This document shows, in pieces, positions 36,018 to 44,858 of a stretch of DNA of 64,000 bases. Within the stretch, counting starts at the first letter, position 1; each line of letters opens with the position of its first letter. Made by a program: the position numbers and the translations under genes. The notes under the pieces are model-generated. The model saw only the letters and a program-made list of their open reading frames with translations, searched no databases and had not been told where the DNA came from. The stretch comes from Variovorax paradoxus. Lineage in GTDB: Bacteria; Pseudomonadota; Gammaproteobacteria; Burkholderiales; Burkholderiaceae_C. The stretch is from NCBI RefSeq assembly GCF_022009635.1, contig NZ_CP091716.1:1441001-1505000 (forward strand). The letters run 5' to 3'.

Positions 36018-37199
36018 ATGACTTCTTCTTCACGCATAGCCCACGGGCAGTCGCGCCGCGGTTTCCTGCAGGCCGGCGCGCTGGCCACCGCGGGGCTGCT
36101 GTTCGTGCCGCGCATGGTGCTTGCCAATGCGGCCACCGACCGCCGCTTCGTCTTCATCATCCAGCGCGGCGCGGCCGACGGCCTCGAAACCCTGGTGCCG
36201 TACGCCGACCCCGGCTATGCGCGGCTGCGCGGCGCGCTGGCGGTCGATGCCTCGGCCGCGTCGAAGCTCGACGGCACTTTCGCACTGCATCCTTCGCTGG
36301 TGCAGACGGCCGGGCTCTACGGCGCGAAGGAGGCGCTGTTCGTGCATGCCGTCGCGTCGCCGTACCGCGACCGTTCGCACTTCGACGGGCAGAACGTGCT
36401 GGAGTCGGGCGGCACGTCGCCCTACCAGCTGAAGGACGGCTGGCTCAACCGACTGGTGGCGCTGCTGCCCCGGCGCGGCCCCGAGGCCATCGCCATCAGC
36501 ACCACCGTGCCGCTGGCGCTGCGCGGTCCGGCGGAGGTGAGCTCGTACGCGCCCGCCGCGCCGGCGCGCACGTCCGACGACATGCTGCAGCGCTTCCAGC
36601 AGCTCTACGCGCAGGACCCGAAGCTCGAGGCCATGTGGTCGGCGGCGATGGAGGCGCGCGGCATGGCCGGGCCGGCCACGCGGCAGAGCCCGGCGGAACT
36701 GGGGCGGCTCGCGGCGCGCTTTCTCGCGCAGCCGACGGGCCCGCGCATCGCGATGCTCGAGACCAGCGGCTGGGACACCCACAGCGCGCAGGCGCCGCGC
36801 ATGAACAACCAGCTCAAGTCGCTCGACGCGCTGCTGGCCGCGCTGAAGGAAGGCATGGGCGACAACTGGTCGCAGACCGTGGTGCTGGTGGCCACCGAGT
36901 TCGGCCGCACCGCCGCCGCCAACGGCACCGGCGGCACCGACCACGGCACCGGCTCGGTCGCCATGCTGCTGGGCGGCGCGGTGCAGGGCGGCCGCGTGCT
37001 GGGCGACTGGCCGGGTCTCGCGGCCAACGCGCTGTACGAAGGGCGCGACCTGCGGCCTACCACCAGTCTGCCGGCCGTCATTTCCGCGGCGGCGGGGGAG
37101 TGCTTCGGCGTGGAGCCGGCGCGGGTCGCCAGGGCGCTGTTCCCGACGGTGCCCGGCGGCGCGTCGCCGCATGCGCTGCCGACCCTGCTGCGCGCATGA
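36018..37199 (+). CDS. DUF1501 family Tat-exported protein
   Basis: A 393-residue protein. A twin-arginine signal SRRGFLQAGALATAGLLFVP is at residues 12-31, so it should be exported folded to the periplasm. Conserved segments FIIQRGAADGLETLVPY, LETSGWDTHSAQAPRMNNQL and VVLVATEFGRTAAANGTGGT match DUF1501, which is related to the sulfatase/alkaline phosphatase fold; TGGTDHGTG contains the usual metal-site residues. It follows DUF1800 by 4 bases. The RNase P RNA gene begins just after. Confidence 0.9.
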   Translation: MTSSSRIAHGQSRRGFLQAGALATAGLLFVPRMVLANAATDRRFVFIIQRGAADGLETLVPYADPGYARLRGALAVDASAASKLDGTFALHPSLVQTAGLYGAKEALFVHAVASPYRDRSHFDGQNVLESGGTSPYQLKDGWLNRLVALLPRRGPEAIAISTTVPLALRGPAEVSSYAPAAPARTSDDMLQRFQQLYAQDPKLEAMWSAAMEARGMAGPATRQSPAELGRLAARFLAQPTGPRIAMLETSGWDTHSAQAPRMNNQLKSLDALLAALKEGMGDNWSQTVVLVATEFGRTAAANGTGGTDHGTGSVAMLLGGAVQGGRVLGDWPGLAANALYEGRDLRPTTSLPAVISAAAGECFGVEPARVARALFPTVPGGASPHALPTLLRA

Positions 37200-37215
37200 G
37201 GCGATAATCCACCCC

Positions 37216-37546
37216 GTGAAGCTCGCCAGACCGCCGCTGGTGCAAGTGCCGAAAGGCCGCACTGGAGGAACGTCCGGACTGCACAGGACAGCGCAGGAGT
37301 TAACGACTCTCCACCGTGAGGTGAGGATCAGAGCAACAGAGACGAGCCGATTGAGTTCGGGTGAAACGGGCAATCTCTGCGCGCAGCAACACCAAGTAGG
37401 CCAGTATTGAGGTGGTTCCGCTGAGCTGGCGGGTAGGTGGCATCGAGCCGTTTGGTGACAAACGGCCCAGAGTAATGGCGGTCACGCCGCGGGTTCCGCA
37501 AGGAGCCCGCGGTGCACAGAATCCGGCTTATCGGCGAGCTTCACAC
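37216..37546 (+). ncRNA. rnpB: RNase P RNA (bacterial class A)
   Basis: The catalytic RNA that trims tRNA 5' ends. The ends pair perfectly: GTGAAGCTCGCC at 37216 with GGCGAGCTTCAC at 37533-37544 (P1 helix). Universal core blocks are present: GGAGGAACGTCCGGACT (about 37264), AGAGTAATGGCGG (about 37470) and ACAGAATCCGGCTTAT (about 37517). A T-rich stretch after the 3' end (TTTTCTTTCTT) fits termination. Any open frames here are chance. Exact ends are approximate by a few bases. Confidence 0.96.
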
Positions 37547-37646
37547 TTTTCTTTCTTCCCCCTTTTTCGTGCTTTCACGCCTTCGGCCCTGCCCAAGGCG
37601 CGCGCAAGCCTTGCCGCCAGCAGGGATTGGTAGTTACCCGTACAAT

Positions 37647-37677
37647 CGATAGCATGCTAATTAATAGCCGGCTATCG
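37647..37677. promoter_or_regulatory. MarR operator candidate at the regulator start
   Basis: Two perfect palindromes stand side by side: TAGCATGCTA (37650-37659) and ATAGCCGGCTAT (37664-37675). Together they lie in a larger inverted repeat CGATAGC...GCTATCG that reaches the GTG start codon of the MarR gene. Position and symmetry fit autorepression by the MarR protein. Confidence 0.6.
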
Positions 37678-38189
37678 TGAACGACCCCACCACCCCCCAA
37701 CCGACGCGCGAACAGGCGCTCATGCGCCTGGGCACGTCGCTCGCGGTGCTGCAGCGCGGCTACCGCGCCGCGGCCGACAAGGCGGTGGCGCATGTCGGCG
37801 TGTCGCAGACGCTGGCCTACCCGATCGTGATGCTCGGGCGCATGAACGGCGAAGTGCGCCAGGGCGTGCTGGCCGAGGCGCTGGGCATCGAAGGGCCGTC
37901 GCTGGTGCGCTCGGTCGACCAGCTGGTGGAAGCCGGCCTCGTCGAACGCCGCGAAGACCCGGCCGACCGCCGCGCCAAGACGCTGCACCTCACCGAAGCC
38001 GGCCAGGCCGTTTGCGCGCCCATCGAGGCGGCGCTGACGCTGATGCGGGTGTCGCTGTTCGACGGCGTGTCCGACGATGACGTCGCCGCCTGCCTGCGCG
38101 TGTTCTCGGTGCTCGAGGAGCGCATGGGCGTTCGCGCCGTGCAGAACCCGCCGCCCCCGCCCGCGCCACCACAGGAAGGGCGCAAGTAA
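37677..38189 (+). CDS. MarR-family transcriptional regulator
   Basis: A 170-residue regulator starting at GTG. The winged helix core reads LAEALGIEGPSLVRSVDQLV and GLVERREDPADRRAKTLHLT, the diagnostic MarR wing. It is the first gene of a six-gene efflux locus and ends one base before the FUSC gene. Operator-like palindromes overlap its start, so it probably represses the whole locus until an aromatic or phenolic ligand binds; the ligand is inferred. Confidence 0.9.
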   Translation: MNDPTTPQPTREQALMRLGTSLAVLQRGYRAAADKAVAHVGVSQTLAYPIVMLGRMNGEVRQGVLAEALGIEGPSLVRSVDQLVEAGLVERREDPADRRAKTLHLTEAGQAVCAPIEAALTLMRVSLFDGVSDDDVAACLRVFSVLEERMGVRAVQNPPPPPAPPQEGRK

Positions 38190-40322
38190 GTGGCTTCCTT
38201 CTCTCTTCCGCGCTTCAGTCGCGCGGAGCTTCTCTTTTCCGGCAAGAGCTTCGTCGCCGCCATGCTGGCGATGTACCTTGCCAGCCGCGCCGGCCTGCCG
38301 CGCCCGTTCTGGGCGCTCATGACCACCTATGTGGTGGCCCATCCGCTGGCCGGCGCGGTGCGCTCCAAGGCGGTGTACCGCTTCTGCGGCACGCTCATCG
38401 GCAGCACCGCCACCGTGCTGCTGGTGCCCGCGCTGTCCAACGCGCCCGAGCTGCTCACGCTGGTGCTCGCGCTGTGGGTCGGGCTGTGCCTTTGCATTTC
38501 GCTGTTCGACCGCACGCCGCGCTCGTACGTGTTCATGCTCGCGGGCTACACGGCGGCGCTGATCGGCTTTCCGTCGGTGCAGACGCCGCTCGCGCTGTTC
38601 GACACCGCCGTGGCGCGCGTGGAAGAAATCGGCCTGGGCATCTTCTGCGCCACGCTGATCCACAGCCTGGTGCTGCCCGCTGGCCTCGCGCCGACCGTGC
38701 TGGGCCTGCTCGACCGCACGCTGCTCGATGCGCGCAAGTGGCTGGGCGACCTGCTGCAGCCCGCCGCCCACGGCGGCGGCAATGGCGCTAATGGTGGCGA
38801 GCCCAAGCGCCTGGACGACGACCGCCGCCGCCTCGCCGGCGACATCACGCAGCTGCGCCTGCTCTCCACCCACGTGCCTTTCGACACCACGCACCTGCGC
38901 TGGACCGCCGGCGCCATCCGCGCGATGCAGGACCGCGTTGCCGCGCTCACGCCCGCGCTGTCCGCCGTCGAAGACCGGCTGCAGGCGCTGGCGCAAGCCG
39001 AAGGCCGGCTCGCCCCCGACGTGACCGCCGTGCTCGCGCAAGCCGCCCAATGGCTGCGCGAAGAAGCAGAACCCGGCGCCGATGCAGCAACCCGCGCCGA
39101 ACGCCTGCAAACCCTGCGCCGCGCCATCGATGCGCTGAGTGCCACGCCCGCGAACGCGCAGCCGCAGCACACGGCCTGGGGCCGCGCCCTGCGCATCGGC
39201 CTTGCCGGTCGTCTTGAAGAACTCGTCGACGGCTGGACCGCCTGCGCCCAACTGCGCCAGGACATCGACGAAGGTCTGAAGGGCGCCGCGCCGCTGCGCC
39301 GCACGGCGGCGCTGGGCAGCCGCGTGCTGCACCGCGACTACGGCATGGCGCTGCTGTCGGCGCTGGCGGCCGTCATCGCCATCTGCCTGTGCGGTGCGTT
39401 CTGGATCCTCACCGGCTGGCCCATGGGCTCGGCCGCGACCATGATGGCCGCCGTCTTCTGCTGCTTCTTCGCCACCATGGACGACCCCGTGCCGGCCATC
39501 CACGGCTTCCTGAAGTGGACGCTGTGGTCTATCCCGATCTCGGCGCTCTACGTGCTGGTGCTCATGCCCATGGTGCAGGACTTCGGCATGCTGGTGCTCA
39601 TCTGCGCGCCGCTCTTGCTGCTGCTGGGCCTGTACCTGCCGCGCCCGACGCATTTCATGGCCGCGATGGCGCTGATCTTCGGCGTGTGCGGCACGCTCGC
39701 GCTGCACGACACCGCCAGCTCCGACCTGGTGAGCTTCATCAACAGCATGATCGGCCAGGTCGTGGGCGTGGTGGTCGCGGCGCGCGTCACCCGGCTGGTG
39801 CGCTCTGTGGGCGCCGACTGGAGCGCGCGGCGCATCCAGCGCGCCACCTGGCGCGAGCTGGGCGACATGGCCGCGTCCTCGCAGCCGCAGTACGCGCAGA
39901 GCGACGCCTATGCCGTTCGCATGCTCGACCGCATCGGCCTGCTGGCGCCGCGCATCGCGCAGGCTGGCGGCACCGTCGAAGGCGTGGCCGCGAACGACGC
40001 GCTGCGCGACCTGCGCATGGGCGCCGACATCGCGGTGCTGCAGCGGGTGCGCGGGCAGTTGCCGACGAGCACGTCGGCCGCATTGCTGGGCGGCATCGCG
40101 CGCTTTTTCCGCCAGCGCGGCGAAGGCCGCATGAACCCGCGTCCGGCCGACCTGCTGCCGCAGATCGACGAGGCGCTCAACGCGGTGCTCGGCGCGCCGG
40201 CATCCGCTGCGCCCGCCGCATCGCGCTCGGCCGTCACCGCGCTGGTCGGCCTGCGCCGCAACCTCTTTCCCGACGCGCCGCCCATGCTGGCCGGCGCACC
40301 CGTTCAAGGAGCTTCCGCATGA
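38190..40322 (+). CDS. FUSC-family inner-membrane exporter (AaeB-like)
   Basis: A 710-residue membrane protein of the fusaric acid resistance / aromatic acid exporter family. Two blocks of helices (residues about 25-160 and 385-540) flank a cytoplasmic domain, as in AaeB and YccS. PRPFWALMTTYVVAHPLAGA and FWILTGWPMGSAATMMAAVF mark the repeats. It starts at GTG directly after the MarR stop and its stop overlaps the DUF1656 start. With DUF1656 and HlyD it should form an aromatic acid efflux system. Confidence 0.9.
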   Translation: MASFSLPRFSRAELLFSGKSFVAAMLAMYLASRAGLPRPFWALMTTYVVAHPLAGAVRSKAVYRFCGTLIGSTATVLLVPALSNAPELLTLVLALWVGLCLCISLFDRTPRSYVFMLAGYTAALIGFPSVQTPLALFDTAVARVEEIGLGIFCATLIHSLVLPAGLAPTVLGLLDRTLLDARKWLGDLLQPAAHGGGNGANGGEPKRLDDDRRRLAGDITQLRLLSTHVPFDTTHLRWTAGAIRAMQDRVAALTPALSAVEDRLQALAQAEGRLAPDVTAVLAQAAQWLREEAEPGADAATRAERLQTLRRAIDALSATPANAQPQHTAWGRALRIGLAGRLEELVDGWTACAQLRQDIDEGLKGAAPLRRTAALGSRVLHRDYGMALLSALAAVIAICLCGAFWILTGWPMGSAATMMAAVFCCFFATMDDPVPAIHGFLKWTLWSIPISALYVLVLMPMVQDFGMLVLICAPLLLLLGLYLPRPTHFMAAMALIFGVCGTLALHDTASSDLVSFINSMIGQVVGVVVAARVTRLVRSVGADWSARRIQRATWRELGDMAASSQPQYAQSDAYAVRMLDRIGLLAPRIAQAGGTVEGVAANDALRDLRMGADIAVLQRVRGQLPTSTSAALLGGIARFFRQRGEGRMNPRPADLLPQIDEALNAVLGAPASAAPAASRSAVTALVGLRRNLFPDAPPMLAGAPVQGASA

Positions 40323-40525
40323 TCGGCGAAGCAAGTTTCTACGGCCTGTACCTGCCCTGGATCATGGTGCTGGCCCTCGGCGCGCTGCTGGCGCTGTGGG
40401 CGGTGCGCCGCCTGCTGGCCGCCACCGGCGCCTACCGCTGGGTGTGGCATCCGGCGCTGTTCGACATGGCGCTGTACCTGCTGCTGCTCTACGCGCTGAG
40501 CCGCGTCTCCTCCTACTTCCAATAA
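40319..40525 (+). CDS. DUF1656 small membrane protein (AaeX-like)
   Basis: A 68-residue protein with two hydrophobic helices (YLPWIMVLALGALLALWAV and LFDMALYLLLLYALSRV). It fits AaeX/DUF1656, the small partner always coded between FUSC and HlyD genes. Its start overlaps the FUSC stop by four bases. Confidence 0.85.
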   Translation: MIGEASFYGLYLPWIMVLALGALLALWAVRRLLAATGAYRWVWHPALFDMALYLLLLYALSRVSSYFQ

Positions 40526-40543
40526 ATAAATAACGAGATTCCA

Positions 40544-41482
40544 ATGAAAGCCGCCCGTCCTTCATCCGACAACCCCTGGGTCCAACGCCTGGGGCGCGTT
40601 CTCTTCACCGTGCTCGTGGTGGCCGCCGCCGTGTGGGCCGGCCTGCGCCTGTGGGACCACTACGAACTCGCGCCCTGGACGCGCGACGGCCGCGTGCGCG
40701 CCAACGTCGTGCAGATCGCGCCCGACGTGTCCGGCCTCGTCACCGCCGTGCCGATCCGCGACAACCAGCCGGTGGCCGCCGGCACGCTGCTGTTCGAGGT
40801 GGACCGCGCGCGCTACGACCTCGCGGTGCGCCAGGCGCAGGCCGCGCTTTCCGCGCAGCGCGCCATGAGCGCGCAGGTGCAGCGCGAGAACGCGCGCAAC
40901 GCCGGCCTGGACGACCTGGTCTCGAAGGAGTCGCGCGAGCAGACCCGCTCGCGCGTCGAGCAGATGCAGGCCGCCGTCGCGCAGGCCGAGGTGGCGCTCG
41001 ATTCGGCCAAGCTCAACCTGCAGCGCGCCGAAGTGCGCGCGCCCACCAGCGGCCTCGTCACCAACCTCGACCTGCGCCAGGGCAGCTACGCCGCGGCGGG
41101 CCGGCCGGTGCTCGCGCTGGTCGATGCGCAGTCGTTCTACGTCGAAGGCTATTTCGAGGAAACCAAGCTGCCGCGCATCCATCTCGGCGACCGCGTGCGC
41201 GTCACGCCCATGGGCGGCGGCGCGGTGCTCGAAGGCGCGGTCGACAGCGTGGCCGCCGGCATTGCCGACCATGACCGCTCCACCAGCGCCAACCTGCTGC
41301 CCAGCGTGAACCCGACCTTCAACTGGGTGCGGCTCGCGCAGCGCATTCCGGTGCGCATCAAGCTCGATCCGCTGCCGCAGGGCGCGCGCCTCGTCGCGGG
41401 CCAGACGGTCACGGTGCAGGTGCTGGAGAACAAGCCGGCGCAGAAAACCGCGGCAACGGCCACGACGCCGCGGAAGGGATGA
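40544..41482 (+). CDS. HlyD-family periplasmic adaptor (AaeA-like)
   Basis: A 312-residue membrane fusion protein. One N-terminal helix (VLFTVLVVAAAVWAGLRLW) is followed by a biotinyl-lipoyl half motif (VQIAPDVSGLVTAVPIRDNQ), a coiled coil (residues about 95-155) and the second lipoyl half (VRAPTSGLVTNLDLRQGSY). It would link the FUSC pump to the outer-membrane factor coded next, whose start overlaps this stop. Confidence 0.92.
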   Translation: MKAARPSSDNPWVQRLGRVLFTVLVVAAAVWAGLRLWDHYELAPWTRDGRVRANVVQIAPDVSGLVTAVPIRDNQPVAAGTLLFEVDRARYDLAVRQAQAALSAQRAMSAQVQRENARNAGLDDLVSKESREQTRSRVEQMQAAVAQAEVALDSAKLNLQRAEVRAPTSGLVTNLDLRQGSYAAAGRPVLALVDAQSFYVEGYFEETKLPRIHLGDRVRVTPMGGGAVLEGAVDSVAAGIADHDRSTSANLLPSVNPTFNWVRLAQRIPVRIKLDPLPQGARLVAGQTVTVQVLENKPAQKTAATATTPRKG

Positions 41483-42957
41483 ACGACATGACCAGCTTCG
41501 CATTCCGTCTCGCATCGCTGGCCGCAGCCGCCGCGCTCGCGGCCTGCGCGGCGGTCGGCCCCGACTACCGCCAGCCGCCCGAGGCGCTGGCCAGCCAGAG
41601 CGCCGCCGGCAAGCCCTTCGCCGAGGCGCCGGCCAACGCCGCGCCGCTGCCGCCGCACTGGTGGCGCCTGTACCACGACCCGCTGCTCGACAAGCTCGTC
41701 GAGCAGGCCCTGGCGCACAACACCGACCTGCGCCAGGCCGTGGCCAACCTCGAGCGCGAACGCGCCATCGAAGACGAAGTGGCCGGCGCCAAGTACCCCA
41801 GCATCGGCGTGAACGGCGGGCCTTCGTACGGCCACGTGTCGGGCCTGTCGCTGCTGCAGAAGGGCTACGAGCCGCCGAACACCTTCAACTACAGCGCGGG
41901 CGCATCCTTGTCCTACCAGGTCGACCTGTTCGGCCAGATCCGCCGCGCCATCGAGGCCTCGCAGGCCAGCACGCAGGCCGCCGAAGCCGCGCTCGACCTG
42001 GTGCGCGTGAACGTCGCGGCCGGCACCGCGCGCGCCTATGCCGAAGCCTGCTCGACCGGCCTGCGCCTGCGGATCGCGCAGAAGTCGGTGTCGCTGCAGC
42101 AGGACGCGGTGAACGTCACCGATCGCCTGCAGCGTGCCGGCCGCGCCGGCGCCATCGACGCGGGCCGCGCGCGCGCGCAGCTTCAGCAGCTCAATGCCGC
42201 GCTGCCGCCGCTGAAGGCCGAGCGCCAGGGCGCGCTCTACCGCCTTGCCACGCTGACCGGCGCGCTGCCGCAAGACTTCCCGCGCGAAGTGGCCGACTGC
42301 AGCGAGCCGCCGCGCGTGGCCGGCACGCTGCCGGTGGGCGACGGCGCCGCGCTGCTGCGCCGGCGCCCCGACATCCGCCAGGCCGAGCGCAGCCTCGCCG
42401 CATCCACTGCGCGCATCGGCGTGGCCACGGCCGACCTCTATCCGAAGATCACGCTGGGGCTCTCGGGCTCCTCCGTCGGCCATGCCGACGGCTTCGGCCG
42501 CAAGGACACCTTCGCCTGGAGCCTGGGCCCGCTGATCTCGTGGACGGTGCCCAACACCGGCGTCGTGCAGTCGCACATCGCGCAGGCCGAGGCCGGCACG
42601 CGCGCCGCGCTCGCCAAGTTCGACGGCACCGTGCTCACCGCGCTGCGCGAGACCGAGACCGCGCTGGCCACCTATGCCCGCGAGCTCGATCGCCGCGCCG
42701 CGCTGCAGGCCTCGCGCGACGAGAGCGCCAAGGTCGCCGCGCAGGCGCGCCAGCTCTACCAGAACGGCCGCACCGGCTACCTCGATTCGCTCGACGCCGA
42801 GCGCTCGCTGGCCGCCAGCGAAGCCGCGCTCGCGGCCAGCGAGGCACAGCTTTCCGACGACCAGATCGTGCTGTTCATGGCGCTGGGCGGCGGCTGGGAG
42901 CCGGCCGACACCAACCTGGCGCAGGGCGCCGCCGCAGCCACCACCGTGAAGCAATGA
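41479..42957 (+). CDS. NodT-family outer-membrane efflux lipoprotein
   Basis: A 492-residue TolC-like outer-membrane factor. The signal ends in a lipobox with C23 (LAAC). It carries two helical repeats typical of the family (DKLVEQALAHNTDLRQAVAN; ALRETETALATYARELDRRA) and RAGRAGAIDAGRARAQLQQL. It completes a tripartite pump with the FUSC and HlyD genes. The start overlaps the HlyD stop and its own stop overlaps the MFS start. Confidence 0.92.
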   Translation: MNDMTSFAFRLASLAAAAALAACAAVGPDYRQPPEALASQSAAGKPFAEAPANAAPLPPHWWRLYHDPLLDKLVEQALAHNTDLRQAVANLERERAIEDEVAGAKYPSIGVNGGPSYGHVSGLSLLQKGYEPPNTFNYSAGASLSYQVDLFGQIRRAIEASQASTQAAEAALDLVRVNVAAGTARAYAEACSTGLRLRIAQKSVSLQQDAVNVTDRLQRAGRAGAIDAGRARAQLQQLNAALPPLKAERQGALYRLATLTGALPQDFPREVADCSEPPRVAGTLPVGDGAALLRRRPDIRQAERSLAASTARIGVATADLYPKITLGLSGSSVGHADGFGRKDTFAWSLGPLISWTVPNTGVVQSHIAQAEAGTRAALAKFDGTVLTALRETETALATYARELDRRAALQASRDESAKVAAQARQLYQNGRTGYLDSLDAERSLAASEAALAASEAQLSDDQIVLFMALGGGWEPADTNLAQGAAAATTVKQ

Positions 42958-44183
42958 GCGGCGCCGCCACCCCCGAGCCGCAGCGCCGCCCGCACGCGCC
43001 GCTGTGGCTGCTCGCGCTGGTGACCTTCAGCGGCACGCTGGCCATGCACATCTTCGTGCCCGCGCTGCCGATTGCCGCCGCCAACCTCGGCGCCGGCATC
43101 GGCGCCATGCAGATGACGGTGAGCCTCTACATCTTCGGCCTCGCGGTAGGGCAGCTGGTGTACGGCCCGCTGGCCGACCGCTTCGGCAGGCGGCCCGTGC
43201 TGCTGTGCGGGCTCGCCATCTACTGCGTGGCGGGGCTTGCCGCGGCACTCGCGCCCGAGGTGCATGCGCTCATCACCGCGCGGCTGTTCCAGGCGATCGG
43301 CGGCTGCGCCGGCCTCGTGCTGGGCCGCAGCATCGTGCGCGACACGGCCGAGCCGCAGGAGGCCACACGCCGCCTCGCGCTGATGAACCTCATGGTCACC
43401 ATCGGCCCCAGCCTCGCGCCGCTGATCGGCGGCGCGCTGGCCACCGCGCTGGGCTGGCGCTCGATCTTCTATGCGCTCTTCGGTCTGGGCGTGGTGGGCT
43501 TTCTCTTCACCTGGCGCATGCTGCCCGAGACCGGCGCGCCCGGCGCCGCGGTGAATGCGCGCGACCTCGCGCGCAACTACGGCAAGCTGCTGCGTTCGCC
43601 GGCGTTCCTGGGCTTTTCGGTGGGCGGCGGCTGCGCCACCACGTCGATGTACGCCTTCATCGCCTCGGCGCCCTTCATCTTCGTGGACCAGTTGCACCGG
43701 CCCGCGCACGAGGCGGGCATCTACCTCGCCATCCTGGTGTCGGGCGTGTGGCTCGGCAGCTTTCTCACCAGCCACCTGATCTCGCGCGTGCGGGTCGACC
43801 GGCTGATGATCCGCTCGAACGCGCTGAGCGTGGCCGCGGCCTTCGTGCTGCTCGGCGCGGCGCTCGGCGACCATCTGTCGGTGCCGCTCATCGTGGCCTG
43901 CATGTTCCTCTTCACGGTCGGCGCCGGCATGGCTTCGCCGGCCGCGCTCACGCAGGCGATCAGCGTCAATCCGCAGGTCATCGGCTCGGCCTCGGGCCTC
44001 TACGGCTTCACGCAGATGGCCGTGGGCGCGCTGTGCACCGCGCTCGCGGGCATGGGCCACCGCAACCCCGCGCTGGCATCGGCCATCGTGCTGGCGGGAG
44101 CGGGCATCGTGGCGCAGCTGTCGTTCGCGGTGGCGCTGCGCACGCAGCGGCGCACCGCGGCCGCCGCGACGCTCAGCGCGTGA
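42954..44183 (+). CDS. Bcr/CflA-type MFS drug efflux transporter
   Basis: A 409-residue transporter with twelve helices. The motif GPLADRFGRRPVLLCGLAIY between helices 2 and 3 is the MFS signature, and PALPIAAANLGAGIGAMQMT fits the Bcr/CflA N-terminus. It is coupled to the outer-membrane factor by a 4-base overlap and is the last gene of the MarR locus. It adds a second inner-membrane pump with overlapping aims. Its 3' end overlaps the convergent lipoprotein gene by 11 bases. Confidence 0.92.
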   Translation: MSGAATPEPQRRPHAPLWLLALVTFSGTLAMHIFVPALPIAAANLGAGIGAMQMTVSLYIFGLAVGQLVYGPLADRFGRRPVLLCGLAIYCVAGLAAALAPEVHALITARLFQAIGGCAGLVLGRSIVRDTAEPQEATRRLALMNLMVTIGPSLAPLIGGALATALGWRSIFYALFGLGVVGFLFTWRMLPETGAPGAAVNARDLARNYGKLLRSPAFLGFSVGGGCATTSMYAFIASAPFIFVDQLHRPAHEAGIYLAILVSGVWLGSFLTSHLISRVRVDRLMIRSNALSVAAAFVLLGAALGDHLSVPLIVACMFLFTVGAGMASPAALTQAISVNPQVIGSASGLYGFTQMAVGALCTALAGMGHRNPALASAIVLAGAGIVAQLSFAVALRTQRRTAAAATLSA

Positions 44184-44718
44184 AGAGCCAGCCGCCCTTG
44201 GGCTGGCGCATCAGCTCGTGCCGCTTCACGGTGTGCTCCTCGCCGTCGTCGCCCACGTAGACCACCTCGAAGCGCAGCAGCTTCGGCGAGACCATCTTCC
44301 AGTTCTGGATGCGCTTGACCGTCACGCAGGAGGTCTTGTCGTGGAACTGCATCTGCGTCATCGGGCCGCCCTGGAAGCCGTTGCCCTCGAACAGGCGGCC
44401 CGGCGCGGCGAAGGGGTTGAGCACCGCGCCGTTGTGGGCGGTGATGCAGCCCTCGGTCCGCACGAAGGACTCGATGGTCGGCGAGGCGCTGCGCACCACC
44501 TTGTCGACGGCGGGGCTCGGCGCCTTGCCGCCGATGGCCTCGCGGATGCGCTCGACCTGTTCCTCCGTGATGGGCGCCAGGCCGTCCTTCGAGATGATTG
44601 GCGGCGGTGGCGGGGCCGCCGGCGCGGGCGGCGGGGCGGGCGAGAAGTAACTGCAGCCCGTCACCAGTGCCAGCGGCAAGGTGAGGGCAAGGGCGGCGCT
44701 CGGTGATCCGAACTTCAT
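44173..44718 (-). CDS. Lipoprotein of unknown function
   Basis: A 181-residue predicted lipoprotein. The signal ends in ALVTGC and is followed by a Pro/Ala linker. The rest (ITEEQVERIREAIGGK, KVVRSASPTIESFVRTEGCI, MQFHDKTSCVTVKRIQNWKM) has two cysteines that could bridge but no family I recognise. It converges on and overlaps the MFS gene by 11 bases. The start chosen gives MKFGSPS; longer frames extend into the upstream gap without a signal. Confidence 0.65.
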   Translation of the reverse strand: MKFGSPSAALALTLPLALVTGCSYFSPAPPPAPAAPPPPPIISKDGLAPITEEQVERIREAIGGKAPSPAVDKVVRSASPTIESFVRTEGCITAHNGAVLNPFAAPGRLFEGNGFQGGPMTQMQFHDKTSCVTVKRIQNWKMVSPKLLRFEVVYVGDDGEEHTVKRHELMRQPKGGWLFTR

Positions 44719-44858
44719 GGCTGAGTCTCCTGTCGGCGGCGCTGTTAGGCCGCAGGCTGAAAATTGCAGGCCGCGAACATGCGGTGCATCGTCGGGGGTC
44801 GTCCTCTTTCGGTCGATCGTGTGTGTCTCGTGGTTGTGGTTTTTGTCGTCGTCGCCGT

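Noticed and set aside
37171..37410. Small open frame over the start of the RNase P RNA
   Set aside because: The region folds as rnpB with perfect P1 pairing and universal core blocks, so the frame is chance.
37575..40334. 919-codon open frame opposite the MarR and FUSC genes
   Set aside because: His/Gln/Arg-rich antisense frame; the plus-strand genes have canonical motifs and coupling.
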